This document shows, piece after piece, positions 43,025 through 51,924 of a stretch of DNA of 64,000 nucleotides. How positions within the stretch are numbered: the first letter of the stretch is position 1; each line of letters begins with the position of its first letter. Source of the DNA: Nocardia albiluteola. GTDB lineage: Bacteria > Actinomycetota > Actinomycetes > Mycobacteriales > Mycobacteriaceae. The notes beneath the pieces are model-generated. The model ran no database searches. It was not told the origin of the DNA and worked only from the letters and a program-made list of their open reading frames with translations. A program made the translations under genes and the position numbers. The stretch is from positions 124,001 through 188,000 of the forward strand of contig NZ_JAHKNI010000009.1 in NCBI RefSeq assembly GCF_018860155.1. The letters are read 5' to 3'.

Positions 43025-44728
43025 TCAGGCAGTGGGATCCTGCGCCGTGGCCGGGGCCGGGCGGCCGCGCAGCAGCGAGGCGACGGCGCCGATCAGCGCC
43101 ATGATCGCCGCGGCGGTGAACGCGATGACCAGGCCGTGGTGGAACGGCCCGGACACCAGGTGCGGGAAGAAATCGGTCCCGGTCAGCGCGGCCGCATTCG
43201 CCGGGGGCAGGGTGTGCAGTACGCCGGTCGGGCCGAGCAGGTGCGCGATCGGGTTGTTGCCCAGGAATGCGGAGAACAGGCTGCTGACGGGCGGAAGGGA
43301 GGCGACCTGGGTGGCGGTGCCGGCCGGCACCCCATTGGCCTGCAACCCCGCGGACAGTGTGTGCGGCAGGGTCGAGGCCAGGCCGGTGATCATGAGCGAG
43401 AAGAACACCCCGATCGACAGCGCCTGACCCGAATTCTGCAGGGTCGCACGCATTCCCGAGGCGACCCCGCGGCGCTGCGCGGGCACGCTGCTCATGATCG
43501 CGGAGGTGTTGGGCGCGGAGAACATGCCCTGCCCGAATCCGCTGGCGAACAGCAGCAGGGCGAACTCCGGATAGGAGAACAACACCGGCAGCGCGATCAG
43601 CCCGACGAAGGACACGGCCACGATCAGCAGTCCGGCGGTGGCGAACAGCCGCGCACCGTATCGATCCGACAGGAATCCGCACAGCGGTCCGGCCACGAGG
43701 AATCCGGCGGTCAAGGGCAGCATGTAGATTCCGGCCCACAGCGGGGTCGAATCGTAGGAATATCCGTGCAGCGGCAGCCAGATGCCCTGCAACCAGATGA
43801 TCATGGTGAACTGCATGCCGCCGCGAGCGATGGAGATCAACAGGGCGGCAAGGTTTCCCGCGGCGAAGGCGCGCACCCGGAACAGCGCGAGCTGGAACAT
43901 GGGCTGGCGCACCCTCGTCTCGATCACACAGAAGGCGATCAGCAGCAGCACGCCGCCGGACAGGGCCGCGACCACCAGCGGGTTGGTCCACCCGGTGGCG
44001 TGCCGGCCGTAGGGCTGGATGCCATAGGTGATGGCGGCCAGGATGATTCCGGTGCCGACGGTGAACGTCGCGGTGCCCGCCCAGTCGATCCGCGCGGGCT
44101 GGCGCGCGCCGATCTCGCGCAGGCTGCGGTAGGACCAGATGGTGCCGATGAGGCCGACCGGAACGCTCACCCAGAACACCGCGTGCCAGTCGATTGCCGC
44201 CAGCAGGCCTCCGGCCAGCAGGCCCAGGAACTGTCCCGCCAGCGCGGTGATCTGGTTGATGCCCAACGCCATTCCGCGCTGGCGCGCCGGGAAGGCGTCG
44301 GTGAGAATGGCCGCGGAATTACCGGTCAGCATCGCGCCGCCGAAGGCCTGCACCATCCGCCAGCCGATCAACCACAGGGCGCCACCCTGGCCGTGCATCG
44401 GATCCACCGACAGCGCCAGCGAGGCCGCGGAGAACACCACGAAACCCGTGTTGTAGATGCGGACCCGGCCGAACATGTCGCCGAACCGGCCCAGGGTCAC
44501 CACCATGACCGCCGAGACCAGCAGGTAGCCCAGGATCATCCACAGGAGATAGCCGATATTGCCCGGCGCCAGCGGGTCCAGGCCGATGCCGCGGAAGATC
44601 GCGGGCAGGGAGATGATCACGATCGAGGAGTCGAGCGTCGCGATGAGCACGCCGAGTGTGGTGTTGGACAGCGCCACCCACTTGTAGCGATCGCTGACCG
44701 GAGGAGCCTGAACTGCGGTGGTGCTCAT
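43025..44728 (-). CDS. MFS drug exporter, DHA2 (14-helix) family
   Basis: A 567-residue multidrug:H+ antiporter. Helix 1 motif LIATLDSSIVIISLPAIF, motif A LGRFGDMFGRVRIY after helix 2, motif B region WRMVQAFGGAMLTGNSAAI, and motif C-like QITALAGQFLGLLAGGLL are seen; about 14 hydrophobic segments can be counted. Coupled to a MarR gene by an ATGA overlap, the usual arrangement for a MarR-controlled efflux pump. Confidence 0.9.
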   Translation of the reverse strand: MSTTAVQAPPVSDRYKWVALSNTTLGVLIATLDSSIVIISLPAIFRGIGLDPLAPGNIGYLLWMILGYLLVSAVMVVTLGRFGDMFGRVRIYNTGFVVFSAASLALSVDPMHGQGGALWLIGWRMVQAFGGAMLTGNSAAILTDAFPARQRGMALGINQITALAGQFLGLLAGGLLAAIDWHAVFWVSVPVGLIGTIWSYRSLREIGARQPARIDWAGTATFTVGTGIILAAITYGIQPYGRHATGWTNPLVVAALSGGVLLLIAFCVIETRVRQPMFQLALFRVRAFAAGNLAALLISIARGGMQFTMIIWLQGIWLPLHGYSYDSTPLWAGIYMLPLTAGFLVAGPLCGFLSDRYGARLFATAGLLIVAVSFVGLIALPVLFSYPEFALLLFASGFGQGMFSAPNTSAIMSSVPAQRRGVASGMRATLQNSGQALSIGVFFSLMITGLASTLPHTLSAGLQANGVPAGTATQVASLPPVSSLFSAFLGNNPIAHLLGPTGVLHTLPPANAAALTGTDFFPHLVSGPFHHGLVIAFTAAAIMALIGAVASLLRGRPAPATAQDPTA

Positions 44729-45174
44729 AGTCTTTCGGCTAGCCTTTCCAGCAGTGGCAGCGCGTCGATCAGATGCTGCCGCTCGGCGGCGGTGAATTCG
44801 GCGGCCAGGGCCCGCTCGATGCGCAGGGTCGATTCGCAGCGGCGGTCGCCGATGAGCTCGCGGCCCGCGTCCGTCACCGACATCAGCACGCGGCGTCCGT
44901 CGGCGGCATCGGGGGTGCGTTCGACCAGCGCGCGCACCTCGAGTGCCGCCAGCGTGGTGCCCATGGCCTGCGGCCGTACCCCCTCCAGCTCGGCCAGTGC
45001 TCCGGGTGCGGCCGGCCCCTGCCGCTCCAGCCGGGCGAGCACCGACACCTCCGACAGGGTGAGCTCGCCGACGGCGTGCGCCCGTCGCAACCGGCGGGCG
45101 ATGCGCCCCACCGCGATTCGCAGGCGGGCGGCGGGTCGTGCCGTCTCCGCGGCGTGTTCGGACTCCTTATCCAC
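44725..45174 (-). CDS. MarR family regulator
   Basis: A 149-residue winged-helix protein with HTH PAAPGALAELEGVRPQAMGTTLAALEVRALVER and wing TPDAADGRRVLMSVTDAG. It starts at a GTG and runs into the exporter gene with a 4-bp overlap. Just upstream (45179-45194) an AT-rich stretch with ATAA and TTAT ends may be its operator, but the symmetry is weak. Confidence 0.85.
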   Translation of the reverse strand: MDKESEHAAETARPAARLRIAVGRIARRLRRAHAVGELTLSEVSVLARLERQGPAAPGALAELEGVRPQAMGTTLAALEVRALVERTPDAADGRRVLMSVTDAGRELIGDRRCESTLRIERALAAEFTAAERQHLIDALPLLERLAERL

Positions 45175-45337
45175 AGTAATAACAATAGGCTTATCAGTCT
45201 GGACAGACGAAATTGTGGCGAGAATCGGCTATCGGCAGCGCGCCGGGCCGTCGGTGAGGAGGTCTTGTACCTGTGGTTTTCCCAATTCGCGGGAATAGCC
45301 TGTCGTGCTGCTCCGGCGATCCGTACCGTCCGTCTGC

Positions 45338-46729
45338 ATGGATGAGATGCCCGCCGATGTCGACCTGGTGGTCTCCGGTCAGGTGCCGCTGTCCGGCGGA
45401 GGGTTCGGCCCGGGGCGGGTATATATCGCCGATGGACGCATCACCGCGGTAGTCGAAGCGGCCGATCGTGAAGATGTGGGTGATGGCGAGATCGGATCGG
45501 CCAGAGTGATCGATGCCGGTGCGGCGTTCATCCTGCCCGGCGCCGTCGACGCGCATGTGCACTCGTACTCGCATGCGGGCGAGGGGCTACTGGCATCGAC
45601 CTCGGCCGCTGCCGCAGGGGGTGTGACGACCATCGTCGAGATGCCGTTCGACGCCACCGGCCCGATCAATTCGGTGGATCGCCTGGCCGCCAAGCAGCAG
45701 CGGATCGCGGACGAGGCGGTCGTGGACGTCGCACTGCTCGGCACCCTCGAACCCGGCGGCGGCTGGCGCCGGGCGCAGGACCTGGTCTCGCACGGGGTGG
45801 TCGGATTCAAGGTGTCCCTCTTCGACACCGATCCGTTCCGGTTCCCGCGCATCTCGGACGCGGAACTGCTGCCGGTGATGCGGGCGGTGGGCGAGGCCGG
45901 ATCGACGCTGTGCACGCATGCGGAGAACAACGAGATCATCAAGGCGCTGCTGGCGGAGCAGGACGGGCGCGATCCGAACGACCCGGGTGCCCACGCCGCC
46001 ACCCGGCCACCGGTCAGTGAGACACTCGGCGCGCTCACCGCCATGGAAATCGCTGCGCACCAGGGGAATCCGCTGCACCTGTGCCATCTGTCGCTGGGCC
46101 GCTCGGCCGCGCTCGTGGGCTGGTACCGCGAGCAGGGCGTAGACGTGAGCTTCGAGACCTGCCCGCACTATCTGATCTTCACCGAGCGGGATGTGTTCGC
46201 GCACAGGGGACGACTGAAGATCAACCCGCCGCTGCGCGCGGCCGTCGAGCGAGAGGCCATGTGGGACGCGGTAACCGGCGGCCTGGCCACCGTGATCTCC
46301 TCGGACCACGCACCGTGGCCCGCGCAGTGGAAGGATCATGAGCGCATCCTCGACAACCACTCCGGCGTGCCCGGCGTCCAGACGCTGGTGGCCGCGACCC
46401 TGGGCGAATGCCTGCGCCGATACGGCGCGGGCAAGGAATTCGAGACGACCGTCGCCGCGCTCACTGCCAATCCCGCCGAGCGATATGGACTGACACACAA
46501 GGGAACTCTCGCCCCTGGATACGATGCGGACATCATGGTCCTCACTCCCGACCCCGGCTTCCGGATCACCGCCGACGGTCAGTACTCCAACGCCGGATGG
46601 ACCCCATACGAGGGATACGCCCCGGGTGCGCGGGTGAGTACGACGATCTCGCGCGGAGAGGTCGTCTGGTCGGCCGACGCCGGACTGTCGGCCAGGCCGG
46701 GACGGGGTGCGCAGGTTGTCCGCCGATGA
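45338..46729 (+). CDS. hydantoinase/dihydropyrimidinase family amidohydrolase
   Basis: A 463-residue cyclic amidohydrolase. The metal site is complete: HxH in DAHVHSYSH (His73, His75), the carbamylated-lysine region VVGFKVS (Lys158), CTHAEN (His194), LCHLS (His250) and SSDHAPW (Asp323). The C terminus ends in the hydantoinase-like GEVVWSADAGLSARPGRG. In the proposed pathway it opens the hydantoin ring of hydantoin-5-propionate to N-carbamoylglutamate. First gene of the cluster, transcribed away from the MarR/exporter pair; ATG at 45338 chosen over the upstream GTG at 45305. Confidence 0.85.
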   Translation: MDEMPADVDLVVSGQVPLSGGGFGPGRVYIADGRITAVVEAADREDVGDGEIGSARVIDAGAAFILPGAVDAHVHSYSHAGEGLLASTSAAAAGGVTTIVEMPFDATGPINSVDRLAAKQQRIADEAVVDVALLGTLEPGGGWRRAQDLVSHGVVGFKVSLFDTDPFRFPRISDAELLPVMRAVGEAGSTLCTHAENNEIIKALLAEQDGRDPNDPGAHAATRPPVSETLGALTAMEIAAHQGNPLHLCHLSLGRSAALVGWYREQGVDVSFETCPHYLIFTERDVFAHRGRLKINPPLRAAVEREAMWDAVTGGLATVISSDHAPWPAQWKDHERILDNHSGVPGVQTLVAATLGECLRRYGAGKEFETTVAALTANPAERYGLTHKGTLAPGYDADIMVLTPDPGFRITADGQYSNAGWTPYEGYAPGARVSTTISRGEVVWSADAGLSARPGRGAQVVRR

Positions 46730-46742
46730 GGGGCTCGAAGGC

Positions 46743-46877
46743 GGCTGGGCGCTGGAAGTACCTCCGGAGCTCGGGGCGAGAATGCCGGGCTGGGGTACCG
46801 CCGGTAGGGAGGTGGTCTGCTCGGACGGCACCCGGTTGTCGGCCCGCCCGGGCCGCGGACCGTACGTGAGCAGGGGG
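46743..46877 (+). pseudogene. decayed duplicate of the hydantoinase 3' end
   Basis: Translated in the frame that leads into the IclR gene, this stretch reads like the last ~45 residues of the hydantoinase: GW, eight residues, GAR, then REVVCSD and LSARPGRG, against GW, eight residues, GAR, GEVVWSAD and LSARPGRG in the real tail (46595-46726). The two copies are about 148 bp apart. A tandem duplication or a remnant of a second hydantoinase gene would explain it. It is not needed for the IclR protein. Confidence 0.6.
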
Positions 46878-46892
46878 CGCGGGGAGGACGGG

Positions 46893-47711
46893 GTGGAAAC
46901 GCCGCGGGATCGTCAGGCGGAGGCGCGTGTCGCGCGTACCCCCGAGGGCAAGCTCTCCGCGCTCGACCGCGGTCTGCAGATCCTCGGTTTCGTCCAGGAC
47001 AACGGTCGGGTGACCGTGGCGGAGATTGTTGCGGGACTGGGGATTCCGTCTTCGAGTGTGTATCGGTATCTGGGGCGCCTCGAACGCGCGGGGTACCTGG
47101 TCGAGCTGGACGGGCAGTTGCTTGCGGGGGATCGGATGGCCGACCGCAGTACCGATCGGCGGGCGCATCTGATGGAATTCGCGCAGCCGGTGCTGAACTG
47201 GCTGCGCGGGCAGTCGGGCCTGACGGTCGCTCTGACCGTGCGGGCGCACACCGCGGCGCTGTGCCTGGACGTGCGGCGCGGCGACGGTGGCTGGGTGGCC
47301 TATCACCCGGGCGAGGTGCTGGCCCTGTATGCCGGGGCCAGTGCCCTCCCGCTGTTGGCGATGGCGCCGGTCGCCGTGCGAAATCAGGTGTTGCGGGCGA
47401 AGATTCAGCGTTTCACGGCGGCGACTCCGGACCGGGCGGGCCTGCGCACGGAACTGGACGCGATCCGCCGCGACGGGTACGCGGTCAGCCGAGGCTGGCT
47501 GACCCCGGGGATGACGGCGGTCGGCGTGCCGGTCGTGGTCGACGGCGGTTGCGTCTGCGCGCTGTCGCTCGTCGGCCCCGATCACGCCCTGGTCGAGGCG
47601 GATCTCGCGGTGCGGTGGCTGCATCGCGGGGCCGAAGAGATATCCCGGCGCATCACCGGCAGTGCGGCGCCCAGCTGGCGGCTGCCCGACGAGGAGAGGT
47701 ACTGGTCATGA
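46893..47711 (+). CDS. IclR family regulator
   Basis: A 272-residue regulator. The N-terminal HTH GRVTVAEIVAGLGIPSSSVYRYLGRLERAGYLVE and the C-terminal effector domain (GLTVALTVRAHTAALCLDVR ... GMTAVGVPVVVDGGCVCALSLVGP) match IclR. The frame is open back to 46707, but that part is the hydantoinase relic; GTG at 46893 has GGAGG upstream and gives a normal IclR length. Its stop overlaps the start of the urocanase-like gene. It sits inside the catabolic operon, so it most likely controls it in response to a pathway compound. Confidence 0.83.
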   Translation: METPRDRQAEARVARTPEGKLSALDRGLQILGFVQDNGRVTVAEIVAGLGIPSSSVYRYLGRLERAGYLVELDGQLLAGDRMADRSTDRRAHLMEFAQPVLNWLRGQSGLTVALTVRAHTAALCLDVRRGDGGWVAYHPGEVLALYAGASALPLLAMAPVAVRNQVLRAKIQRFTAATPDRAGLRTELDAIRRDGYAVSRGWLTPGMTAVGVPVVVDGGCVCALSLVGPDHALVEADLAVRWLHRGAEEISRRITGSAAPSWRLPDEERYWS

Positions 47712-49387
47712 TCACCGCGGCCCGGGGAAATATGTTGCGCTGCAAGTCCTGGCGGGCCGAGGCGCTGCTGCGGATGCTGGAGAACGTGCTCGAGGTGGGC
47801 GAGCGTCCGGAGGAGCTGGTGGTGTACGCGGCGCTGGGCAAGGCCGCCAGGGACTGGCCCGCATATCACGCCATCGTGGATGCGTTGCGCGCCTTGGAGG
47901 TCGGCCGGACCCTGGTGCTGCAAACCGGCCGGCCGATCGGCGTGCTGACCACGCATCCCGGTGCGCCGCTGGTGGTGTCCGCGGTCAACAACACCGTCGG
48001 CCGTTGGGCCACCGAGGAGCGCTGCTACGAGCGCATGCGCGAGGGCAAGACGATCTGGGGCGGGCTGACCGCGGCGGCATGGCAGTACATCGGCCGCCAG
48101 GGTGTGCTGGGCGGCACCTACGAGCTGCTGCGCGCCGCACAGCGAAAGCACTTTCCCGAGGCCGATGGGCGCCACCGCTGGCTGCTCACCGCGGGCCTGG
48201 GCGGGATGGGGTCCGCACAGCCGATCAGCGCGAAGATGGCGGGATTGTCCTCGCTGACAGTCGAAGTCGACCCTGCCAAGATCGACAGGCTGGTCGTGGC
48301 GGGCGGGCTGGACCTGGTCGCCGCCGACCTCGAGGAGGCCCTGGCGGCGATCGGCAAGGCCGTCGCGGCGGGCAGTCCGACCGCGGTTGCGCTGCAGGGC
48401 AATTCGGCCACGGTATTCGAGCGAATCGCGGCGCGGGGGGTCGTGCCCGATCTGGTCACCGATCAGACCGCGGCCCACGATGCCCGCTTCGGCTACGTCC
48501 CCGAGGGGCTGGACCTGGCCGACTGGATACGGCTGCGTGAATCGGCGCCGCGCGAGATCGAGCTGCGCGCAAGGGAATCCATGGCCACCCAGGTACGGGC
48601 GATGCTGGCGCTGCGCGACGCGGGCGCGGTGGTCTTCGAGAACGGGAACAACCTGCGGGTGCAGGCCGCCGAGGCGCTGTCGCCGCCGGAATCGGAGCGG
48701 GCCTTTGCGGGCATACCCGGATTCATGCAGGCGTACCTGCGCCCGCTGTTCTGCCGGGGGATCGGCCCGTTCCGATGGGTGCTGCTGTCCGGATCGGAGG
48801 CCGATCGGGACGTCGTCGACGAGCTCGCCTCGCGACTGTTTCCCGAGCGGCCCGAGGTCGCCGAGTGGATCGCCCTTGCCCGGCAGCATATTCCGCCGCA
48901 GGGGCTGCCCGCGCGGTCCTGCTGGCTCGGCTACGGCGAACGCGCCGCGCTGGCGGTGGCGGTCAACGATGCGGTGCGTGACGGCCGGATCTCCGCGCCG
49001 GTGGCGTTCACCAGGGACCATCTCGATTCCGCGGGCATGACCCACCCGAGAATAGGCACCGAGGGCATGGCCGACGACTCCGACGGGGTGTCCGACTGGC
49101 CGATCCTGGACGCGATGCTGCTGGCCACCGCAGGTGCGGATCTGGTGGCCGTGCACTCCGGCGGCGGCGGTTATTCGGGCTGGATGCAGTCGTCCGGGGT
49201 CACCGTGGTCGCGGACGGCACCCCCGAGGCGAGGGAGCGGCTGCGGCTGGCACTGGACCTCGACTCGGGCCTGGGCGTGCTGCGCCACGCGACGGCTGGA
49301 TATCCGGAGGCGCAACAGGCTGTACGCGATTCGGCCCGGCCGGAGTCGCATGGTCCCGAATTGCACTGGATCAACCCGAACACGTAA
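47708..49387 (+). CDS. urocanate hydratase family enzyme (probable thiourocanate or S-methyl-thiourocanate hydratase)
   Basis: A 559-residue urocanase homologue, full length for the family, NAD+-dependent. Landmarks: RGNMLRCKSWRAEALLRML at the N terminus, GVLTTHPGAPLVVSAVNN, GGTYELLRAA, the NAD-binding LTAGLGGMGSAQPISAKMAG, VTDQTAAHDARFGYVPEGL, and GLPARSCWLGYGERA with the conserved Cys. The surrounding genes contain no imidazolonepropionase or formiminoglutamate enzyme; instead a DUF917 protein, hydantoinase and carbamoylase follow. That favours a thio-substituted urocanate as substrate. The specificity is inferred; the family is certain. Confidence 0.85.
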   Translation: MITAARGNMLRCKSWRAEALLRMLENVLEVGERPEELVVYAALGKAARDWPAYHAIVDALRALEVGRTLVLQTGRPIGVLTTHPGAPLVVSAVNNTVGRWATEERCYERMREGKTIWGGLTAAAWQYIGRQGVLGGTYELLRAAQRKHFPEADGRHRWLLTAGLGGMGSAQPISAKMAGLSSLTVEVDPAKIDRLVVAGGLDLVAADLEEALAAIGKAVAAGSPTAVALQGNSATVFERIAARGVVPDLVTDQTAAHDARFGYVPEGLDLADWIRLRESAPREIELRARESMATQVRAMLALRDAGAVVFENGNNLRVQAAEALSPPESERAFAGIPGFMQAYLRPLFCRGIGPFRWVLLSGSEADRDVVDELASRLFPERPEVAEWIALARQHIPPQGLPARSCWLGYGERAALAVAVNDAVRDGRISAPVAFTRDHLDSAGMTHPRIGTEGMADDSDGVSDWPILDAMLLATAGADLVAVHSGGGGYSGWMQSSGVTVVADGTPEARERLRLALDLDSGLGVLRHATAGYPEAQQAVRDSARPESHGPELHWINPNT

Positions 49388-49396
49388 GGACGGATC

Positions 49397-50497
49397 ATGC
49401 GTGAACTGACTTCCGACGACGCCCGGCGGGCGGTCCTGGGCGGCGGCGTCTTCGCCTGCGGTGGCGGCGGCTGGCAGCATCACGGCGAGCTGATGGGTCG
49501 CCTGGCCACCGAGGTGAACCGCCCGGTGCTGGCCGCGATCGACGAACTGCCGCAGGATAGTTGGGTCGCCACGGTGACCGCGATCGGCGCCCCCGCCGCC
49601 AAGGACTGGGAGATCCGCCCGGTCGACTACGTGCACGCCCTGCAGGAGCTCATGCGCGTGTCCGATGTGCCGATTTCCGCGGTCATCACCGGGCAGAACG
49701 GCTACTCGACCACTCTCAACGGCTGGATCCAGTCCGCGGTGCTCGGGGTGAAGGTGCTGGACGCCGCGGGTGACGTGCGCGCCCACCCCACCGGCAAACT
49801 GGGTTCGCTCGGCCTGACCAGCCGCGAGGGGTATGTGTCCACCCAGGTGGTGTGCGGCGGAAACCGGTCCCTGCACGGGCATTTCACCAGCATCAACACC
49901 GGGCGGGTGGACACCTGCGACGACGTGCTGCGCGATATCTCCGTGCGCACCGGCGGATTCATCGCCGCGGCGCGGAACCCGGTCGAATTGTCCTGGGTGC
50001 GTGATCATGCGGCGCTGGGCGTCATTTCGCTGGCGCTGCAGCTGGGCGCGGAGATGGAGGAGGCGGGCGAGGGCGCCGCGGCGGGCATGCGCGGAGCGGC
50101 GGTCGCCGCGGCAGTGTGCAAGCGCATCGGTGGCACGGTGATCGACCGTGGGGCATTGTTTTTCGAGGTCCCCCTGACGACCCGCGGTGGCTTCGACCAC
50201 GGGACATTCCGCATCGGCGCGCACACCGTTCCCTACCTGAACGAGTACATGGCCATCGAGGGGCCGCAGGGGCGGGTGTCGACGTACCCGGACACCATTG
50301 TGATCCTGCGCGCCGAGGACGGATTTCCGCTGGCGGTCAAGGACGCTCATGAGGGTCTGGATGCCGTGCTGATCAGGGCCGAGGCCAGTGCGCTGCCGCT
50401 GTCCTCCTCCGCGGTCGACCCGGTCGCGGTCGGGGAATGCGAGCGGATCATGGGCATCGATTTTCTAGAGTACCTGCCGCAGCGGGCGGGCCGATGA
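49397..50497 (+). CDS. DUF917 / S-methyl-thiohydantoin desulfurase family protein
   Basis: A 366-residue protein of the DUF917 family. The diagnostic glycine cluster GGGVFACGGGGWQHHG (residues ~15-30) is followed by the variant MGAP-like AIGAPAAKDW and by VLDAAGDVRAHPTGKLG in place of the usual DADGMGRAxPE. DUF917 has been linked to S-methyl-thiohydantoin desulfurase (domain name S-Me-THD), which removes methanethiol from an S-methyl-thiohydantoin. Next to a urocanase homologue and a hydantoinase this is the expected middle step. It overlaps the carbamoylase start by four bases. Confidence 0.8.
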   Translation: MRELTSDDARRAVLGGGVFACGGGGWQHHGELMGRLATEVNRPVLAAIDELPQDSWVATVTAIGAPAAKDWEIRPVDYVHALQELMRVSDVPISAVITGQNGYSTTLNGWIQSAVLGVKVLDAAGDVRAHPTGKLGSLGLTSREGYVSTQVVCGGNRSLHGHFTSINTGRVDTCDDVLRDISVRTGGFIAAARNPVELSWVRDHAALGVISLALQLGAEMEEAGEGAAAGMRGAAVAAAVCKRIGGTVIDRGALFFEVPLTTRGGFDHGTFRIGAHTVPYLNEYMAIEGPQGRVSTYPDTIVILRAEDGFPLAVKDAHEGLDAVLIRAEASALPLSSSAVDPVAVGECERIMGIDFLEYLPQRAGR

Positions 50498-51762
50498 CCA
50501 CCCTCGCGCCCGAATCCGGCAGGCTCGCAACGGATCTGGAGGCCCTGGCCGAATTTCACGATCCGGAGCTGTCCGGATGGAGCCGAGAGGCGTTCTCGAG
50601 TCCCTACCGTGCCGCCCGGGAATGGGTGCGCGCCACCATGTCCGGCGCCGGGCTCGAGGTGCACATCGATGCGGCCGGCAACGTCATCGGCAGGCTCGCG
50701 GGGCGCGATCCGGCCAAGCCGCCGTTGGTGACCGGCTCGCACACCGACACCGTCTCCCAGGGTGGGCGCTACGACGGAGTCGTTGGGGTCCTGTCGGGCA
50801 TCGAAGTAGCGCGGCGGCTGCGCGAGACCGGAACCCGGCTGGAGCGGGACCTGCTGGTGGTCGACTTCCTCGGCGAGGAGGCCAACGAATTCGGGGTGTC
50901 CTGCCTGGGTTCGCGGGCAATCACCGGGCAGCTGATACCGGAACATCTCGACCGCACCGACGGGACCGGCCTGGCCCTCGGCCGGGCCTTCGAATCCTTT
51001 GGCCTCGATGGTGGTGCGGCGACCCGAATCGCCTGGGCTGCAAAGGGAATCCACGCCTACCTGGAACTGCACATCGAACAGGGGCCGCTGCTGGAACGTT
51101 CGGGCGAGCAGATCGGCGTCGTCACCGCCATCGCCGGAATCGACCGCGTGCTGGCGAGTTTCAGCGGCCTGGCGGGGCACGCCGGTACCATGCCGATGGC
51201 CGAGCGGCACGACGCGCTGGTCGCCGCGGCGGAGGCGGTGCTGATCGTGGAACGGGTCGGTTGCGGCGCACCGGGTCACGGCGTCGCCACCAGCGGCCGG
51301 ATCGAGTCCAGCCCAGGATCGATGGGCGTGATCACCGACCGCGCCCGGCTCTGGGCCGAGCTGCGCAGCGTCGATCCGTCCTGGTTGCACGGGGCGCGGC
51401 GGCAGATCGTGGACGAGATCACCGCCGCCGCAAGGGCACGCGGGGTGGAGGTGGAGACCGAATACCTCACCGATCAGGACCCGGTCCCGGCCGCGGCACC
51501 GGTCCAGGATCTGATCGCGACCACGGCGTCGGATCTGGGCTACACCTGGAAGGCGGTGCCGTCGGGCGCCGGGCACGACGCCGCGCACCTGGCGCGGCTC
51601 GGACCCATGGGCATGATCTTCGTGCCGTCCGTCGGCGGGTTGTCGCACTGTCCGCAGGAGTTCACCGCGGCCGCGGACATCGCCCGCGGCGCGCATGTGC
51701 TCGCCGAGGCACTGGTTGCCCTCGATCGCGAGCCATTGCCGCGATCGGCGTTCTCGCGGTAG
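50494..51762 (+). CDS. M20-type N-carbamoyl-amino acid hydrolase (Zn-dependent)
   Basis: A 422-residue enzyme of the hydantoinase/carbamoylase (allantoate amidohydrolase) branch of M20. Two-metal ligands: GSHTDTVSQGGRYDG (His83, Asp94), FLGEEANEFG (Glu128/129), the LELHIEQGP motif of the dimer interface lid, and GLSHCPQEFT near the C terminus. It hydrolyses N-carbamoyl amino acids to the amino acid, CO2 and ammonia; here the substrate would be N-carbamoylglutamate. ATGA overlap with the DUF917 gene. Confidence 0.87.
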   Translation: MTTLAPESGRLATDLEALAEFHDPELSGWSREAFSSPYRAAREWVRATMSGAGLEVHIDAAGNVIGRLAGRDPAKPPLVTGSHTDTVSQGGRYDGVVGVLSGIEVARRLRETGTRLERDLLVVDFLGEEANEFGVSCLGSRAITGQLIPEHLDRTDGTGLALGRAFESFGLDGGAATRIAWAAKGIHAYLELHIEQGPLLERSGEQIGVVTAIAGIDRVLASFSGLAGHAGTMPMAERHDALVAAAEAVLIVERVGCGAPGHGVATSGRIESSPGSMGVITDRARLWAELRSVDPSWLHGARRQIVDEITAAARARGVEVETEYLTDQDPVPAAAPVQDLIATTASDLGYTWKAVPSGAGHDAAHLARLGPMGMIFVPSVGGLSHCPQEFTAAADIARGAHVLAEALVALDREPLPRSAFSR

Positions 51763-51924
51763 CTGGGCGCCTGGCGCGTGCGTCGTCGCACGACAACGCC
51801 GATCGATGGTCGGCGCTGCCGTGAGAACGATCATCGGGCGTACTTCTCGCTGTGGGCGAGGCCGCACACGGATCGATAGCTTTGCGGCAGTTGAGGATAG
51901 CTCGTCAGATCGGAAGGTGCCTTG

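Noticed and set aside
46707..46892. N-terminal extension of the IclR protein from the first GTG of the open frame
   Set aside because: The extension overlaps the hydantoinase gene and matches a decayed hydantoinase tail; GTG at 46893 has a good ribosome site and gives the normal length.
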